Positions 1 through 11,468 of a DNA stretch of 64,000 nucleotides are shown piece after piece (within the stretch, counting starts at the first letter, position 1; each line of letters starts with the position of its first letter). Position numbers and translations under genes: made by a program. The notes under the pieces were generated by a model. That model saw nothing but the letters and a program-made list of their open reading frames with translations, searched no databases and was not told where the DNA came from. The DNA is taken from contig VDFB02196116.1 in the NCBI GenBank assembly GCA_007258455.2, forward strand, positions 36,623 through 100,622, given 5' to 3'. This stretch comes from Sequoia sempervirens. Taxonomy: Eukaryota > Streptophyta > Pinopsida > Cupressales > Cupressaceae.

Positions 1-67
1 CTCTAATTTTTCTAATTTTTTTTCCACTTAAGGGCCTGTTCTTTCCATGATGATCCTGCACATACCC
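1..67 (+). repeat. left terminal inverted repeat (partial)
   Basis: This segment matches the reverse complement of 6129-6195. A shared core reads CCACTTAAGG, followed further in by ATCCTGCACATACC. About 60 of 67 positions agree. The repeat may begin left of base 1. Confidence 0.75.
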
Positions 68-306
68 TCAAATGTATCATATATCATATTATAATGGATA
101 TTGGATTTTTGGACCATATAAAAGCCCCATGAGTGTCATTTGTGCATTCCAACGGACCCTACATTTTGTTTGCAGGTGACATATGTGTCATTTCAGATAG
201 GAAGAGACAAAGATCAACTTTTTGGAGCATCTTCTACTTAAATTTTTCATAAGAAATGATGTTTTAGCATCTTTTACAAGGTATAATTGGGAGAAATACT
301 CATTAG

Positions 307-3300
307 AAGCAAAAACATAAGAGAACACTTACAAAAGAAAAAATTGAAGCATATAGACAAAGAGATAGAGAATTTCATAGGAAGAGAAGACAAGGTATAA
401 TAAATATTGGTGAACCTAACCCCTATGGTCTTTCAAGTGAACAGGAAATTGAGGATGTTCAAGGTGAAAATATTCAAGGTGAAAATGTTGGAATTGAAGA
501 TGTTGAACATGATATTCAAATTGGGAATGAAAATATTGAAATTGATAATGAAAATGTTCAAGATGAAAATGTTTGATTTTAAGATGTTGAACATGATATT
601 GAAATTGATAATGAAAATGTTCAAGGTGAAAATGTTGGATTTGAAGATGTTGAACATGATATTGAAATTGGGAATGAAATTATTCAAATTCATATTGAAA
701 ATGTTCAAGGTGAAAATTTTGGAAATGAAGATTTTGAACATAATATTGAAGCAAGTGTAAATTATGTTTCACCAGATTACATGAGAAATGAAGAACCTTG
801 TGTGGAAGAAAGACATAGTCCAAATTCAAGACCTTCAAGAACCCCTAAATAGTTACTTGAATTTAATGAGAACATTATAATTAATTTTCAAGGCAAGAGG
901 TCAACACAAATTATTTGGTTTTGGGCTAGAAGACTTTTCAACCAATATTTTAGCAATAAGACATTGATCGAGCAATGCCAACTTTTTGTAAAATTGCTAA
1001 AGATGCAAAAGATGATACCTTTGCTAGAAAAATTGAAGATTCATGTGAACAAGAAGACGGAAAAATTTTCTACGATTGTCAAAAATATTTTTAATGCTCT
1101 CAAGTCTATTGGAAAAAATAACAAGGAAAACGATAAGAGAGCTGCTTGGAGTGTCATTACAATCGCCCTAGTAATCCATCAATTGAAAAAGGATGCTTTA
1201 TGAGACAAACTTGTATTGATTTTCACATAAATCATAAAAATTTGGATAGTGCACTCACAAGAAGAGAAATAATAGATGATCCTCTCCAAAATGATACATG
1301 GGTTTTTGTCAGGAGGCTTCCACGTGTTGATAAGAAACTAATCGATAATGTAAAGTAGGTAATTCAAAAATTTTGGCATGATAACTCTAGAGTATCACCC
1401 AATGAAAAGGATGTTTTAAAGTTAAGAATTGGAAATTGAGACCATACACCACATCGTAAAAATTTCTTGGAATCAAGCCAAACAATGTTGTTCAAAAAAT
1501 TTATTGAAACACATCCAAATATGGAAATTTTGCAAAGGAATTTTGAAGTATTGAAGCCATTTTATTGTGTGCCTCTTAAGATTCATAATACTTGTTGTTA
1601 CAAATGCCATGTGGAGTTCTCAATGTACCATGAGCTATTATGCTATATCCATTCCACTTTGCATACTGATGAAATGTTGGAGGAGTGTGGGGCAATGCAT
1701 CTTCTGAAATCATCAAGGGACTTGCTAGATCTATTTTTATGTTCTAGAGATGATGGTTGATTTTTCAATAGAAATGATTGTTTAAATGCAAAGTGCTCAC
1801 AATGTGGTAGCTTGTCAAATTTTGTTCAATTTTTTCATGAGAGTTCTAAACATTAATTTGGAAAGAAGCTTGTTGAGAAAAAGAGATATGAGATAGTCAA
1901 ATATAATTTGCAAAGTGGAGGTGAAGATTATAGATGCGAGTTGGTTACAAAACAATGTAGTGTTGCCGATTTTATTTTAGATTTTAAGGAAAATATTTTC
2001 TACATGTATGCAAGGCATAGTCATAGGTCTCAGTGGTTGGATCAACAATTTAGGATGTGTAAGGACTCCTTTATGATTGGAACTATTATATTAGTGGTTG
2101 ATTTTGTAGAAAACTACACCGTGCAACCAAAAAATGAGGTACAATATCAGTATTACAATTCCATTTAGATTGTTATTTTTGTCCACATAACATTTAGACA
2201 TGCACTTGATAGTACAAAGGATGATCAAAAGATAATTAGAGAGTATCATTTTTCTATGAGTGATGATAGATCTCACTCGTCTAAGTATTTCCAACATTTT
2301 TTTGAGAATTTTTTTGAGTTCTTGCAGGAGCATGATATAGCACTTGGTCAACATCTAATTTGGTCAGATAATTGCACAGGTGAATTCAAGAATGGTCATA
2401 TGTTTTATTGGTTGATTAGAATGCATGTAGAGAGGGGTCTATGAAGTTTTTTTGAAGTTGGACATGGGAAAGGGGAGCATGATGGATTGGGTGCATGGGT
2501 AAAGAGAGCTCTAGTTAAGGAAAAATTGAAGATTTCAAGAGAAAAATTTAGTGATGTACATTCTATTGTGATCGGTGTAGTTCAACATTGTCACAGGGAG
2601 GGACACTTGATTCAATAGTCCAGATATTCTTTTGGTTTGTTGAGGAGGGTACAATGGGAGGTAGATTGGATTGTCATACAATCAAAGATTCTTCAAAGAT
2701 GCATTAATTTCAAAAGCTTAGATGCAGGCATATGGACCATTTGGACATGAGAGTTGACTTGTTTTTGTTAGAGTTGTATTCAGTGCGAGTGGGATCAATG
2801 CGAGTCAAGTGAGTGGGTGGATACATGGGTTCCATAGTATCTAACTCCTTTATCTCAAACAATATCCATGACAAATGATACAATGGAAAGTTCAGTTGAT
2901 TATGACTTTCTTTCAGATCTACTATAGCCAGGACATGTTTTTGTAGTTGTTGCCCCATAGGGGAATGAAAAGAGATCAAACTATTGGTTGGATCGATGTG
3001 TGCAGGTAAAGCATAAGCGAACACAACTAATGGAAGATTATGGTTTTGTGTATCCTACTGGTTCAGTTGTGGTTGTAGGAACTTGGTTGTGAACATACAT
3101 GATTAGAAAGGATGGCATACCTGCATTTAAAGACTATGAGAAATACAAAACTATTCTCATGTATTCACACCTTGTTATAGCAAAAAATGTTAAGTTGTTG
3201 AAGCATCATTCCAAACCAAAGACAAAACAACTATGGACATTTAGTAATGTTGATCATGAAGCAATATTAGATACTCTTAAGCAAAGAGATGACCCTTCAA

Positions 3301-3314
3301 GCACACTTAAATAG
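307..3314 (+). pseudogene. DDE-like transposase pseudogene
   Basis: Pieces of one protein can be followed through several frameshifts and stops. The N-terminal part (307-848) is basic (RQRDREFHRKRRQ), then an acidic tandem repeat. The middle part (about 1146-2168) has Cys-rich pieces (NTCCYKCHVEF, AKCSQCGS) and a segment ending in VVDFVENY. Further on come SDDRSHSSKYF, IWSDNCTGEFKN (2353-2388) and, after a stop, GHGKGEHDGLGAWVKRAL (about 2460-2515). The acidic residues in VVDFVENY and SDNCTGEFKN and the GHGKGEHDG block are spaced as in an RNase H-fold transposase. The C-terminal part runs to 3314 (YGFVYPTGSVVVVGTWL, then LKQRDDPSS). Similar SDxCxxxFK plus HGKGxxDG proteins occur, as far as I recall, as unnamed proteins in plants and animals. 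The family name is unknown to me, and the product cannot be functional. Confidence 0.55.
499..760 (+). repeat. in-frame acidic tandem repeat in the transposase pseudogene
   Basis: The segment beginning GATGTTGAACATGATATT recurs at 499, 583, 646 and (as GATTTTGAACATAATATT) 730. The units are 84, 63 and 84 bases, all multiples of three, and encode Asp/Glu/Asn-rich repeats such as DVEHDIEIDNENVQGEN. Keeping the frame suggests that the expansion occurred while the gene was coding. The second unit carries TGA and TAA. Confidence 0.75.
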
Positions 3315-3440
3315 AATTTTCAAGAATGGAAGGTATAGTACTTATGCTCATTATGATTAAGTTCATTAGTTTTCTTTATTTAATACTAATATTTTATATA
3401 CTATTGTAATGTAGGTGTCTTTAATAGTGATATTTTGTAT
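3315..3440. other. non-coding spacer
   Basis: AT-rich sequence after the transposase remnant. No feature is visible. Confidence 0.5.
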
Positions 3441-4170
3441 GCAATTTTGTGATATCTTTGGCAAGATTGATCATGGATCTGCTGCAACAATAGCGAGCTC
3501 TAATCTTTTCATAGAGGTATATGATAGATTAGAACAATATAGATTGGTTATCTAAGCATCTTTTATAGTTTGCATCACCAATTCATCATCATTCAAGTTT
3601 TTTATTTTAATATAGATTTTTTAGTCTAAGCATCTTTTCTATTGTGACAATATAGATTTCTCATTTTCCCACTTTTGCAATATTCTTGGCATGATTGATC
3701 ATGGAATTGCTACAACAATAGCCAACTTTGATCCTTTCAAATAGGTATGTGACAGATTACAAAAATATAGATTGGTTATTTTAAGCATATTTTGTAGTTT
3801 GCATTACCATCTCATTATATTTTGTGTCATTTAGAATAATATAGATTGGTTATTCCAAGCATCTTTTATAGTTTACATCACCAATTCATCATCATTCAAG
3901 TTGTTTAGATTAATACAATTTTTTTAGTCTAAGCATCTTTTCTATTGTGACAATATAGATTTCTTATTTTCCCACTTTTGCAATATTCCTGGCATGATTG
4001 ATCATGGACCTACAACAACAATAGCCAACTTTGATCCTTTAAAAGAGGTATGTGACAGATTACAACAATATAGATTGGTTATTCTAAGTGTCTTTTATAG
4101 TTTACATTACCATGTCATCATATTTTGCACATCATTTAGAATAATATAGATTGGTAATTCTAAGCTACCT
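3441..4170. repeat. tandem repeat, about 303 bp period
   Basis: A block containing GATTGATCATGG, then AACAATAG, then AATATAGATTGGTTAT, then TAAGCATCTTTT recurs. Anchors lie at about 3441, 3677 and 3980, so the last two copies are 303 bases apart and the first is shorter. It lies in the 3' non-coding half of the DNA transposon. Parts of it reappear at about 21640-21780 in the 3' region of Gypsy-1. Confidence 0.7.
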
Positions 4171-6128
4171 TGATGGTTTGCATAGGTGCTTGTTAGTCCA
4201 AAACATGAACATACTACTATTGTGGAAGACTGTGCCCCGAATGCCTCCAATAGGAAAATTTTGTAAAACTTGAATTCTCAAATTGGAAATAATGTAAAAA
4301 GGTCATAATTGTGTATGGGCATAATCTATACCTAGTGATGTTTTTTGAAATATGGGTCAAATGTTTGGGATTGTATAAAGGGTATGTTTAAAATGTAAAG
4401 GGGTCTATATTTTGGAAACTCATAGGTTGAATTAGTCATACATGTGTATGCTTTGTTACTATTATTGGGACAATTTTGTAATAAAATTTTGTACTTAATC
4501 AAGCTACAACCAAAGGCTTTCTTCTTGGTTCTTTCCTATTGGTATGCTCATTTGAACAAGGTTTTGTAATATATCCTATTTATATATAATAAATTATAGC
4601 GGTTTGCCACTTTTTCTCCTCAAATCCAACTTGGGTGCAACTTCATTTTTAGCAACTTTCATGAGGTTTTTAAGGAAATCAATTTTTCCAACCTTGGCAC
4701 ACCCTATAAATTCATCAAATATGTCTATTAGGACCTGCATAAGCCTAATCCAACCTTAAATCTTGCTACCCCCACATTTCATTGGCATTAGCAAGTTGTA
4801 ACCACCATTTTTGGTGCAGGAGCACCTACACCATAATATCATTGTGGATCATTTCAATGGGTAAAGTGTTAATATTTTCATTTGTCTTTAATGAGATCTA
4901 ATAGGATCGATGGTCATGTATTATGAGGATTTTTTAGGTTTTAGGGTCAAAAAAAATGGAGATCGCAACTTGTCCTGATTGCTTTGTAGCCTTTGAAGGA
5001 AAAATTAGTAAATTTATTTAGGTACAAGCAAGAACAGTGTTTTGAACATGTAATGATGCTATTTCAAGACATTAAGTGAGGTCTTAGTAAATTTAGAACT
5101 CGAAAAGTGCAACATTTCATTATGAGTCATATTAATGTGAAAAATGTTTGCATTTTGGCCTGCAACGACCATTAAGGTTTCAAAAGTAAGTTAAGATTGG
5201 TGGTTAAAGGAATTGGGAGTTGGATTCCAATGAATAGAAATGTACTTAAGGCCTTCAAGGGCTCAAGACATGTTTGGTTGAAGGAGTTTTTTTTCTTTGA
5301 ATCAATAAAGTTTCAATTGGTCTGTTCAAATTTTACTATTTTTCTTATGTTTTCTACCTATACATAGGCCTTTCAAAAAAATTTGTATCAAAAATTTATG
5401 TAGAAAAATTATTACATGTCTTGAATTTATTTTTACTTCTTAATAGAGGGTTTATTTATTCATTTTGTGCCTCAAAACTTAGACTTTCTTTAGATGGGTT
5501 CCTGAACAGGGGAATAAGAGTTTTGAAATTTTAATGGCTTGAATCTCATCCCACCTACTGTGTTCCAATCTGACTCAGTGGGATGAGTTGGTAGGGTTTA
5601 GGAAATGATATTTCAAGAATAAAAGGCATGGAGAACTAGATTTTTAAATAAAATGGAGTTAAAGGTCTTAAAATAGTGGTTTTTTTAAATTGAAAATAGA
5701 GTTTTTACCCTAGGGTATGCAAAAAGCTCTCAGATACCAAAAGTTTCTTAGTTTTCTAAGCATATTGGGGCTAAATAAAGGTTTCTAATGTGGTGGAAAA
5801 GTATGAAAGATTGTGGAAGTGCTACATCCAATAAACCCTCAAGAATTACACTAAAAACAAGGGTTTTCTAATTTGATGGTTATAGGTCCATACAAATGGA
5901 ATCCAATTGAAGAATATTTGTTTTCTTAGCAATTTATTTTCTGCCCCAAGGTTTCAGGGGTATTTGTGGTGTTTGAAGGTATGTTGCTTTGCATTTTTGG
6001 GCTAATTGAGTAGCCTTTTCAAGGGTGAATGTATAGGAAGTCAACATTGGTCCAAAGGAGTCTATGTTATTTCTCATATATGTTGTGTAACTTGGAAATG
6101 GGTGTTTGAATCAGTTATGTGTTGGCTT
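4171..6128. other. non-coding 3' half of the DNA transposon
   Basis: AT-rich, with stops in all frames. No protein motif or RNA gene was recognised. Confidence 0.5.
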
Positions 6129-6195
6129 GGGTATGTGCAGGATAATCATGGAAAAAATAGACCCTTAAGTGGCAAAAAAATTAGAAAAATCAGAG
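6129..6195 (-). repeat. right terminal inverted repeat
   Basis: Reverse complement of 1-67 with about seven differences. It begins GGGTATGTGCAGGATAATCA and runs to TTAGAAAAATCAGAG at 6181-6195. The next bases (TTAGGCAACG) have no partner visible in the window because the left flank is missing. Confidence 0.75.
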
Positions 6196-7290
6196 TTAGG
6201 CAACGTGACGTAAAAATTTGAATAAGTTATCTATATTATTTTAAAAATATGTAAGAATAGAATATGTAGAAAATTGAATGTAGTTTCTAAACTACACTAT
6301 TTTAAAAAAAAAAAAATTATTTGGTGAAAAATTGAAGTTTCAATGTAGTAGTACTTAAATTTTAGGGAAAAAATAAGTTGTGTCTATCCGATCACCCTAA
6401 CCACAATAAAATGATAATATTTTTTAATAATATTTTAGATATAAGTAGAGGACTCATGTCCCAATGTGATGCATATTTTTTATAATTTTTTTCTAAGTAA
6501 ATAATTAATTATGATTTTTTTATTACAACTTTTAAAAAATATAAAAAACTAGTATGTCTGACCACCTTAACTTGGTAAAAAGTTCATGAAATTCATTTTT
6601 TCTTTTTTTTAATCCTATGGTATGCAAAGCATAGAATGTGGCGCTTGTTTTGGATTCAAAAAATGTGATACTGTTTGAAAGCTATCGATTTTTTTCAATC
6701 AATCTATCAATCAAGACTTTAGTATAATTTGAATAGAAAATGAATAATAATTACTTATTAAATTCAAAGTAAAGCATAATTTATATTGGTGGAAAGCTGA
6801 GAATCTCCTTTAAAAATCCTTTTCATTTCATCAATTTTGGGTAAAAAAACTCGTCAACCACATACCCATCATATTGCCACTTTTTGTCCCATCATGATCC
6901 TGCACATACCCATCTAGTGTTTTGGAAAATCATGGAGTAACTGGACAAAAACTAGTTTCTCACTATTACAAGGGTTTAAGGGGGTTAAAGAGGGAAATGT
7001 TTATTCAGTTGCTTGTCAAGTTTTAAGGGAGTTTTGGACTATCCAAAGAGGTTAGAATAATCTTGTTAGATGCCTCAAATAGGTAGGTTGCAAAGAGTTT
7101 GTGATTGTGCCGTTGTGTCTGCATAAAATTTTCACCTAATTTCACTCATTTTTGCCTCAAATGGAAACTCACCAACTCAAGTACATATGTTTCTAGCTCT
7201 CTAAACTCACATATTCACCTTATACATTCCCAATAAAATCTACTATGGCCATACCATCTAACTACAGACCGCACAATAGATGGTATGGCA
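6196..7290. other. AT-rich stretch without a gene
   Basis: It contains long A and T runs and one segment resembling the transposon end (6871-6913). No coding potential was recognised. Confidence 0.5.
6871..6913 (+). repeat. third terminal-repeat-like segment
   Basis: The segment contains TTGCCACTTT, then ATGATCCTGCACATACCC. It matches the left terminal repeat of the transposon in the same orientation, with about 12 bases missing in the middle. It lies about 680 bases outside the right end, so it is an unpaired end of another copy or the true outer end of a larger or nested element. Confidence 0.55.
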
Positions 7291-9270
7291 TTTTAGCACT
7301 TTGGACTCTTAAGGGAAATCATCCATCCAATGTAGCTCAGAGTGATTTGGCACATTTGGGTGCAAAAGAGGACTGTCCCTAATGTAAACCTACCCATCCA
7401 AACAGGTTAGAATAGTCAATTTGGTTGTGTGAGTTGTAAACGTACCCATCCAAACAGGCATTTTCTCATGGTGGCAAGTTGCACCACTTTGTAACTTTAC
7501 ACTACTTACATCTAACAACTTTTACCTTAGCTGAAAACTTGCCACCATGAGAAAATGCCTCCAAGATAGCAAAAACCAAGAGAGGTTATTGTAGATGGGC
7601 CAAACACAATCCCATAGCCTCAAACAAAGAGTGTATAAATGTCATGATTTCTGAGAAATAACCCTTCAAAGATTGCTTTTTTTTAGCACTTTGGACTCTT
7701 AAGGGAAATTGCTAGTCCAATGTAGCTCAGAGTGATTTGGTGTATTTGACTGCAAAAGAGGACCATCCCTAGTCTAAACATACTCATCCAAACATGTTGG
7801 AACAATTTGTTTGGTTATATGAGTTGCTGAATGAAATTTGCACCACTTTGCAACTTTACATTGCTTGCATCTGACAACTTTTCCCTCACCTAAAACCTTG
7901 CCACCATGGGAAAATGCCTTTGAGATAGAAAAAACCAAGAGAGGTTATTGTATATGGGCCAAAAATTATCCTATAGCCTCAAATGAATATTTTGTAAATG
8001 TCACGATTTCTAAGAAATAGCCCTTCAAAGATTGTTTCCTTTTAGCACTTTGGAATCTTAAGGGAAATCATCGATCCAATGTAGCTCAAAGTGATTTGGT
8101 GTATTTGGGTACAAAAAAGGACCACCCCTAGTGTAAATGTACCCATCCAAATGTTTTGGAATAGTCCATTTGGTTGCACAAGTTGTTGAATGAAAGTTGC
8201 ACCACTTTGCAACTTTACACTGCTTGCATTTGACAACTTTTCCCTCATTTGAAAAGTTTCCACCACAGGAAAATGCCTTTGAGATAGCAAAAACTGAGAG
8301 AGGTTATTGTATATGGGGCAAACACAATCCCATAGCCTAAAATGGAGTGTCTGTAAACATCATAGTTTCTGAGAAATATCCCTTCAAAGATTGTTGCCTT
8401 TTAGCACTTTTGACTCTTAAGGAAAATCGTTGGTCCAATGTAGCTCGGATTGATTCAGTGTATTTGGTTGCAAAAGAGGACCATCCCTAGCATAAACTTA
8501 TCCATCTAGACATGTTGGAACAATCTATTTGGTTGTATGAGTTGTTGAATGAATTTGGCACCACTTTGCAACTTTACATTGCTTGTATCAACAACTTTTC
8601 CCTTAGCTGAAAACTTTCCACCACGGAAAAATTCCTTTGAGATAGAAAAAACCGAGAGAGGTTATTTTAGACAGGCCAAGAAAGATCCCATATCCTCAAA
8701 CAAAGAGTCTGTAAACATCACAATATTCAAGAAATAGCCCTTCAAAGATTGTTGTCTTTTAGCACTTTGGACTCTTAAGGGAAATCACTGGTCCAATGTA
8801 GCTCGAAGTGATTTGGCATATTTAGGTGTGAAATAGGACCATCCCTAGTGTAAATGTACCCATATAGACATGTTGGAATAGTCCATTTGGCCGTACGAGT
8901 TGCTGAATGAAAGTTCCACCACTTTGCAACTTTACACTGTTTGCATCTAACAATTATTCCCTTAGCTGAAAACTTTCCACTACGAGAAAACGCCTTCGAG
9001 ATAGAAAAAAATAGAGAGGTTATTGTATAGGGGCCCAACACGATCCCATATCCTCAAACAAAAAGTTTTTAAGCATCACAATTTCTGAGAAACATTCCGT
9101 CAAAGATTGCTGCCCTTTTGTACTTTGGACTTTTAAGGGATTTCACTGATTGAATGTAGCTTGAACTACTTCGGCCAATTTGGGTTCAAAAGGGGACCAT
9201 ACCTAACCTAAATGTAACCATCTAGATGTGATGGAATTGTTGGTTAGGTCATATGAGTTTTAGAACAAGA
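7291..9270. repeat. satellite-like tandem array, about 359 bp unit
   Basis: The segment TTTTAGCACTTTGGACTCTTAAGG (split here as TTTTAGCACTTT and GGACTCTTAAGG) or a close variant starts units at 7291, 7681, about 8039, 8398, 8757 and 9117. Spacings are 390, 358, 359, 359 and 360 bases. The last unit decays at about 9270. Other landmarks in each unit are CCAATGTAGCTC and GCACCACTTTGCAACTTTAC. Units are clearly diverged. Short open frames on both strands arise from the repeat and are not separate genes. Confidence 0.85.
7456..7560. repeat. perfect 25 bp inverted repeat inside the first satellite unit
   Basis: Bases 7456-7480 are the exact reverse complement of 7536-7560, with a 55-base loop. 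The right arm is the normal repeat sequence. The left arm is an extra inverted copy, accompanied by a partial repeat of the CCCATCCAAACAGG region, which explains why this unit is about 31 bases longer than the others. The arms could fold into a hairpin in single-stranded DNA or RNA. Confidence 0.85.
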
Positions 9271-9339
9271 TTTATTTATGTAGTTACAATTTGGGGAAGA
9301 TTTTTGTCTCTTTGAAACCTCTCGTTGATGTTTCCTAGC

Positions 9340-9693
9340 TCCATAAAAGACCTTATTCAGAGGAATGTACCTTCCTTGAATACTTCTATCCACAAATTAT
9401 GGTCTTTTACTTTCCCTTATATAGCATGGTGTGTGTGGAAGGAACAAAATAATTGAATCTTCAGGGAAAAGGAAGCTCCGTACAATATTTTGTATGAGAC
9501 AACTTATAGGTTAATTATGGAAAACTTCAATAGCATCCCTTATCATGACAATAAGATGGAGGTTGTGGTCTATTCTAACTATGACCTCAAGATGGCTAAA
9601 GATTGGGGTTTAAAATTGAACAAAACACTTTGTGAGTGTGAGTTAGGTATATCATGTGTGTTCTCCCTTTGTTTCAAAATGAAGGTCGATTGA
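9340..9693 (+). pseudogene. LINE (non-LTR retrotransposon) ORF2 3' remnant
   Basis: The frame through 9340-9690 reads IHKLWSFTFPYIAWCVWKEQ, a stop, then IFREKEAPYN. The W-x-x-W-x-E-x-N-x-I-F pattern is typical of the zinc-binding region downstream of reverse transcriptase in plant LINEs. Only this end is present: no endonuclease or RT motif was seen upstream, where the satellite array stops. The trailing residues up to the stop at 9693 (KDWGLKLNKTLCECEL) are not recognised. A TGA sits where an Arg codon is expected. Confidence 0.5.
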
Positions 9694-11468
9694 ACTACAG
9701 ATGTGCTTGCTCACTATTGTTTACCTTTAGAGGGGCCTACCTAAGAGACACATCCGAAAGGAGAACTTGAAGGCTACTCCAACCGGTTTTTCATTCGAGC
9801 CAGTATATAAATGGATTAGACTAAATTGTTAAGTCCTCATGGTATGTAGGCCTTAGCCGTACAATGTCTTTTAGAATGGGGTACTATCGTAAAATGTATA
9901 AGAGCCCCTAGTAGGATTGATTAAAGCCTTTAGTGGCTTGCTGGAGGCTTGCAAGGTGCCATTTCCCCGATGTTGTGTCATTAAGAACCTTGTTTATAGT
10001 AGCCATCCAATCCATCCAACTAGTTTATCAAAGTGGTGCATTGGAACTTAGATTCCAAGAAGTTACTTAGATTCCAAGAAGTTACTTGCCATGTCCGATC
10101 TTGGTCTAAATATAGAGGTTAAGACTTCATTCTTAACATACCTTTATATTTTGTACTTGGTTGCATGTAAAATCACATCTTCTACTACAAATGGCATGAG
10201 GAAAGCCCACTAAGAAAAACGTACCAATTGAGCTAGGGTGTTACATTGCTTGAAAACACGGTGCTTTATTCGAAAACATTTGCAAACAAACATTCAACAT
10301 GATTCTCAAGATTTCAAACCCTTTAGGAGGAAAATGCCATTGACCAAATTCTCATGTTATTGCTTTCCCTTGGGATTACATCCTTAGAGGTTTCTAAACA
10401 CTTGAGTTTACATCTCAATTTTCCCCCTAAAGTTAAACAATAGGAAATCTTTGGCCTAAATTCATCGAATTTTCGCATAATATACCTTGTGAAATGAGAC
10501 AAAGTTGAGACATTGAACATTCAGTTTGAAAACTAATCAAGAGTTTGTTTGTGGTAAAAAGAATCCATTAAGCAAAGAACAAAGACAATTGGACCCCACA
10601 CATGTGTCTCCAATGATTTCGTGAAAAATCAAGATCAAGAAACCGAAGGTGAAAGCCCTTAGTTTGATAGCCCATCAAGAATGTCTCTCTATGTTATACG
10701 AAGTTAGACAAAGGCTAATTTTCAACTTTTACAAGAAGGCTTCAAGGAACAATCCTAGTTTTTATTCATCCTATTATTGAAAAAACCCAAATCTTTTCAG
10801 AGAGTTTGAGCATCTTGTTTAGAGAAAAGCTTGTTCTTCAATACCTAGGTCTAGGCAAACAAAGTGTCTTTTTTAGGTTCATCTTAGGATCAAAAGCATA
10901 TCAAAATCTATCAAAAAAAAAAACATCATCTCACAATCATCTTTTGGAAAATCTTGGAATCATCCTTACTACTAGGCTTTTTGGCAGAATCAAGACCATG
11001 AAAATCATTGACACTAAATCCTTGAAAACATTATCAAAATATCTTGTTTAGCTTAGTATATGTAGATGAATCCTTCATCATATGCTTAGTGAAACTATCA
11101 TCTTGTTTGTATAGATGTGGGTAGATGCATCCTTCTCCTCGTGCATATTCAAATTATCATAATTGGAGCAAATTCATCCTTAGGTAATCATCCAAACATC
11201 TTAGGATCTATTTTTTCAAAATGCGAATCTAAGTCAAAATCAATCAAGGACAAATCCCAAAATCAAAATCCGCAACATATCCGAAAGTCCCAAAATCCTA
11301 GTACCTCTTTCAAGACTTACCAAAAGATCATAACATCCACATCATCATCATATCATCTTTTGATCCGCAAGATATCCTAAAATTTTACATTTTGGAGCAT
11401 AAAATAAAGATCAATCCAAGGAAGTCAAGAGATTCATCTTCCATTCTTAAAAAATTGATCCTTGTTTT
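9694..11468. other. region before Gypsy-1 gag, no gene or 5' LTR recognised
   Basis: The right part, from about 11040, is rich in ATCATC and CAAAATC and reads like a retrotransposon leader. I could not find a primer-binding site or a sequence matching the 3' LTR at 22010, so the 5' LTR is lost, highly diverged or replaced. A 19-base duplication (CTTAGATTCCAAGAAGTTA) lies at about 10047-10088. Confidence 0.45.

Larger units (their letters stand above)
1..6195 (+). mobile_element. DNA transposon with long terminal inverted repeats, left end cut by window edge
   Basis: The first 67 bases are, with about seven mismatches, the reverse complement of 6129-6195, so the two ends face each other about 6.1 kb apart. 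Between them lies a degenerate reading frame on the + strand with DDE-like motifs (307-3314) followed by about 2.8 kb of non-coding DNA. Inverted ends plus a transposase-like gene define a cut-and-paste DNA transposon. The left repeat may continue beyond the window, so the true end and target-site duplication cannot be read. The superfamily is not assigned: I do not recognise a hAT, MULE, CACTA or PIF signature. Confidence 0.65.

Noticed and set aside
407..760. Met/Lys-rich 117-codon open frame and an antisense 102-codon frame
   Set aside because: Both are off-frame readings of the acidic tandem repeat; the repeat structure keeps the other frames open.
7838..8737. Similar 60-codon frames that look like a small gene family
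   Set aside because: They recur at the satellite period and lie inside the repeat units.
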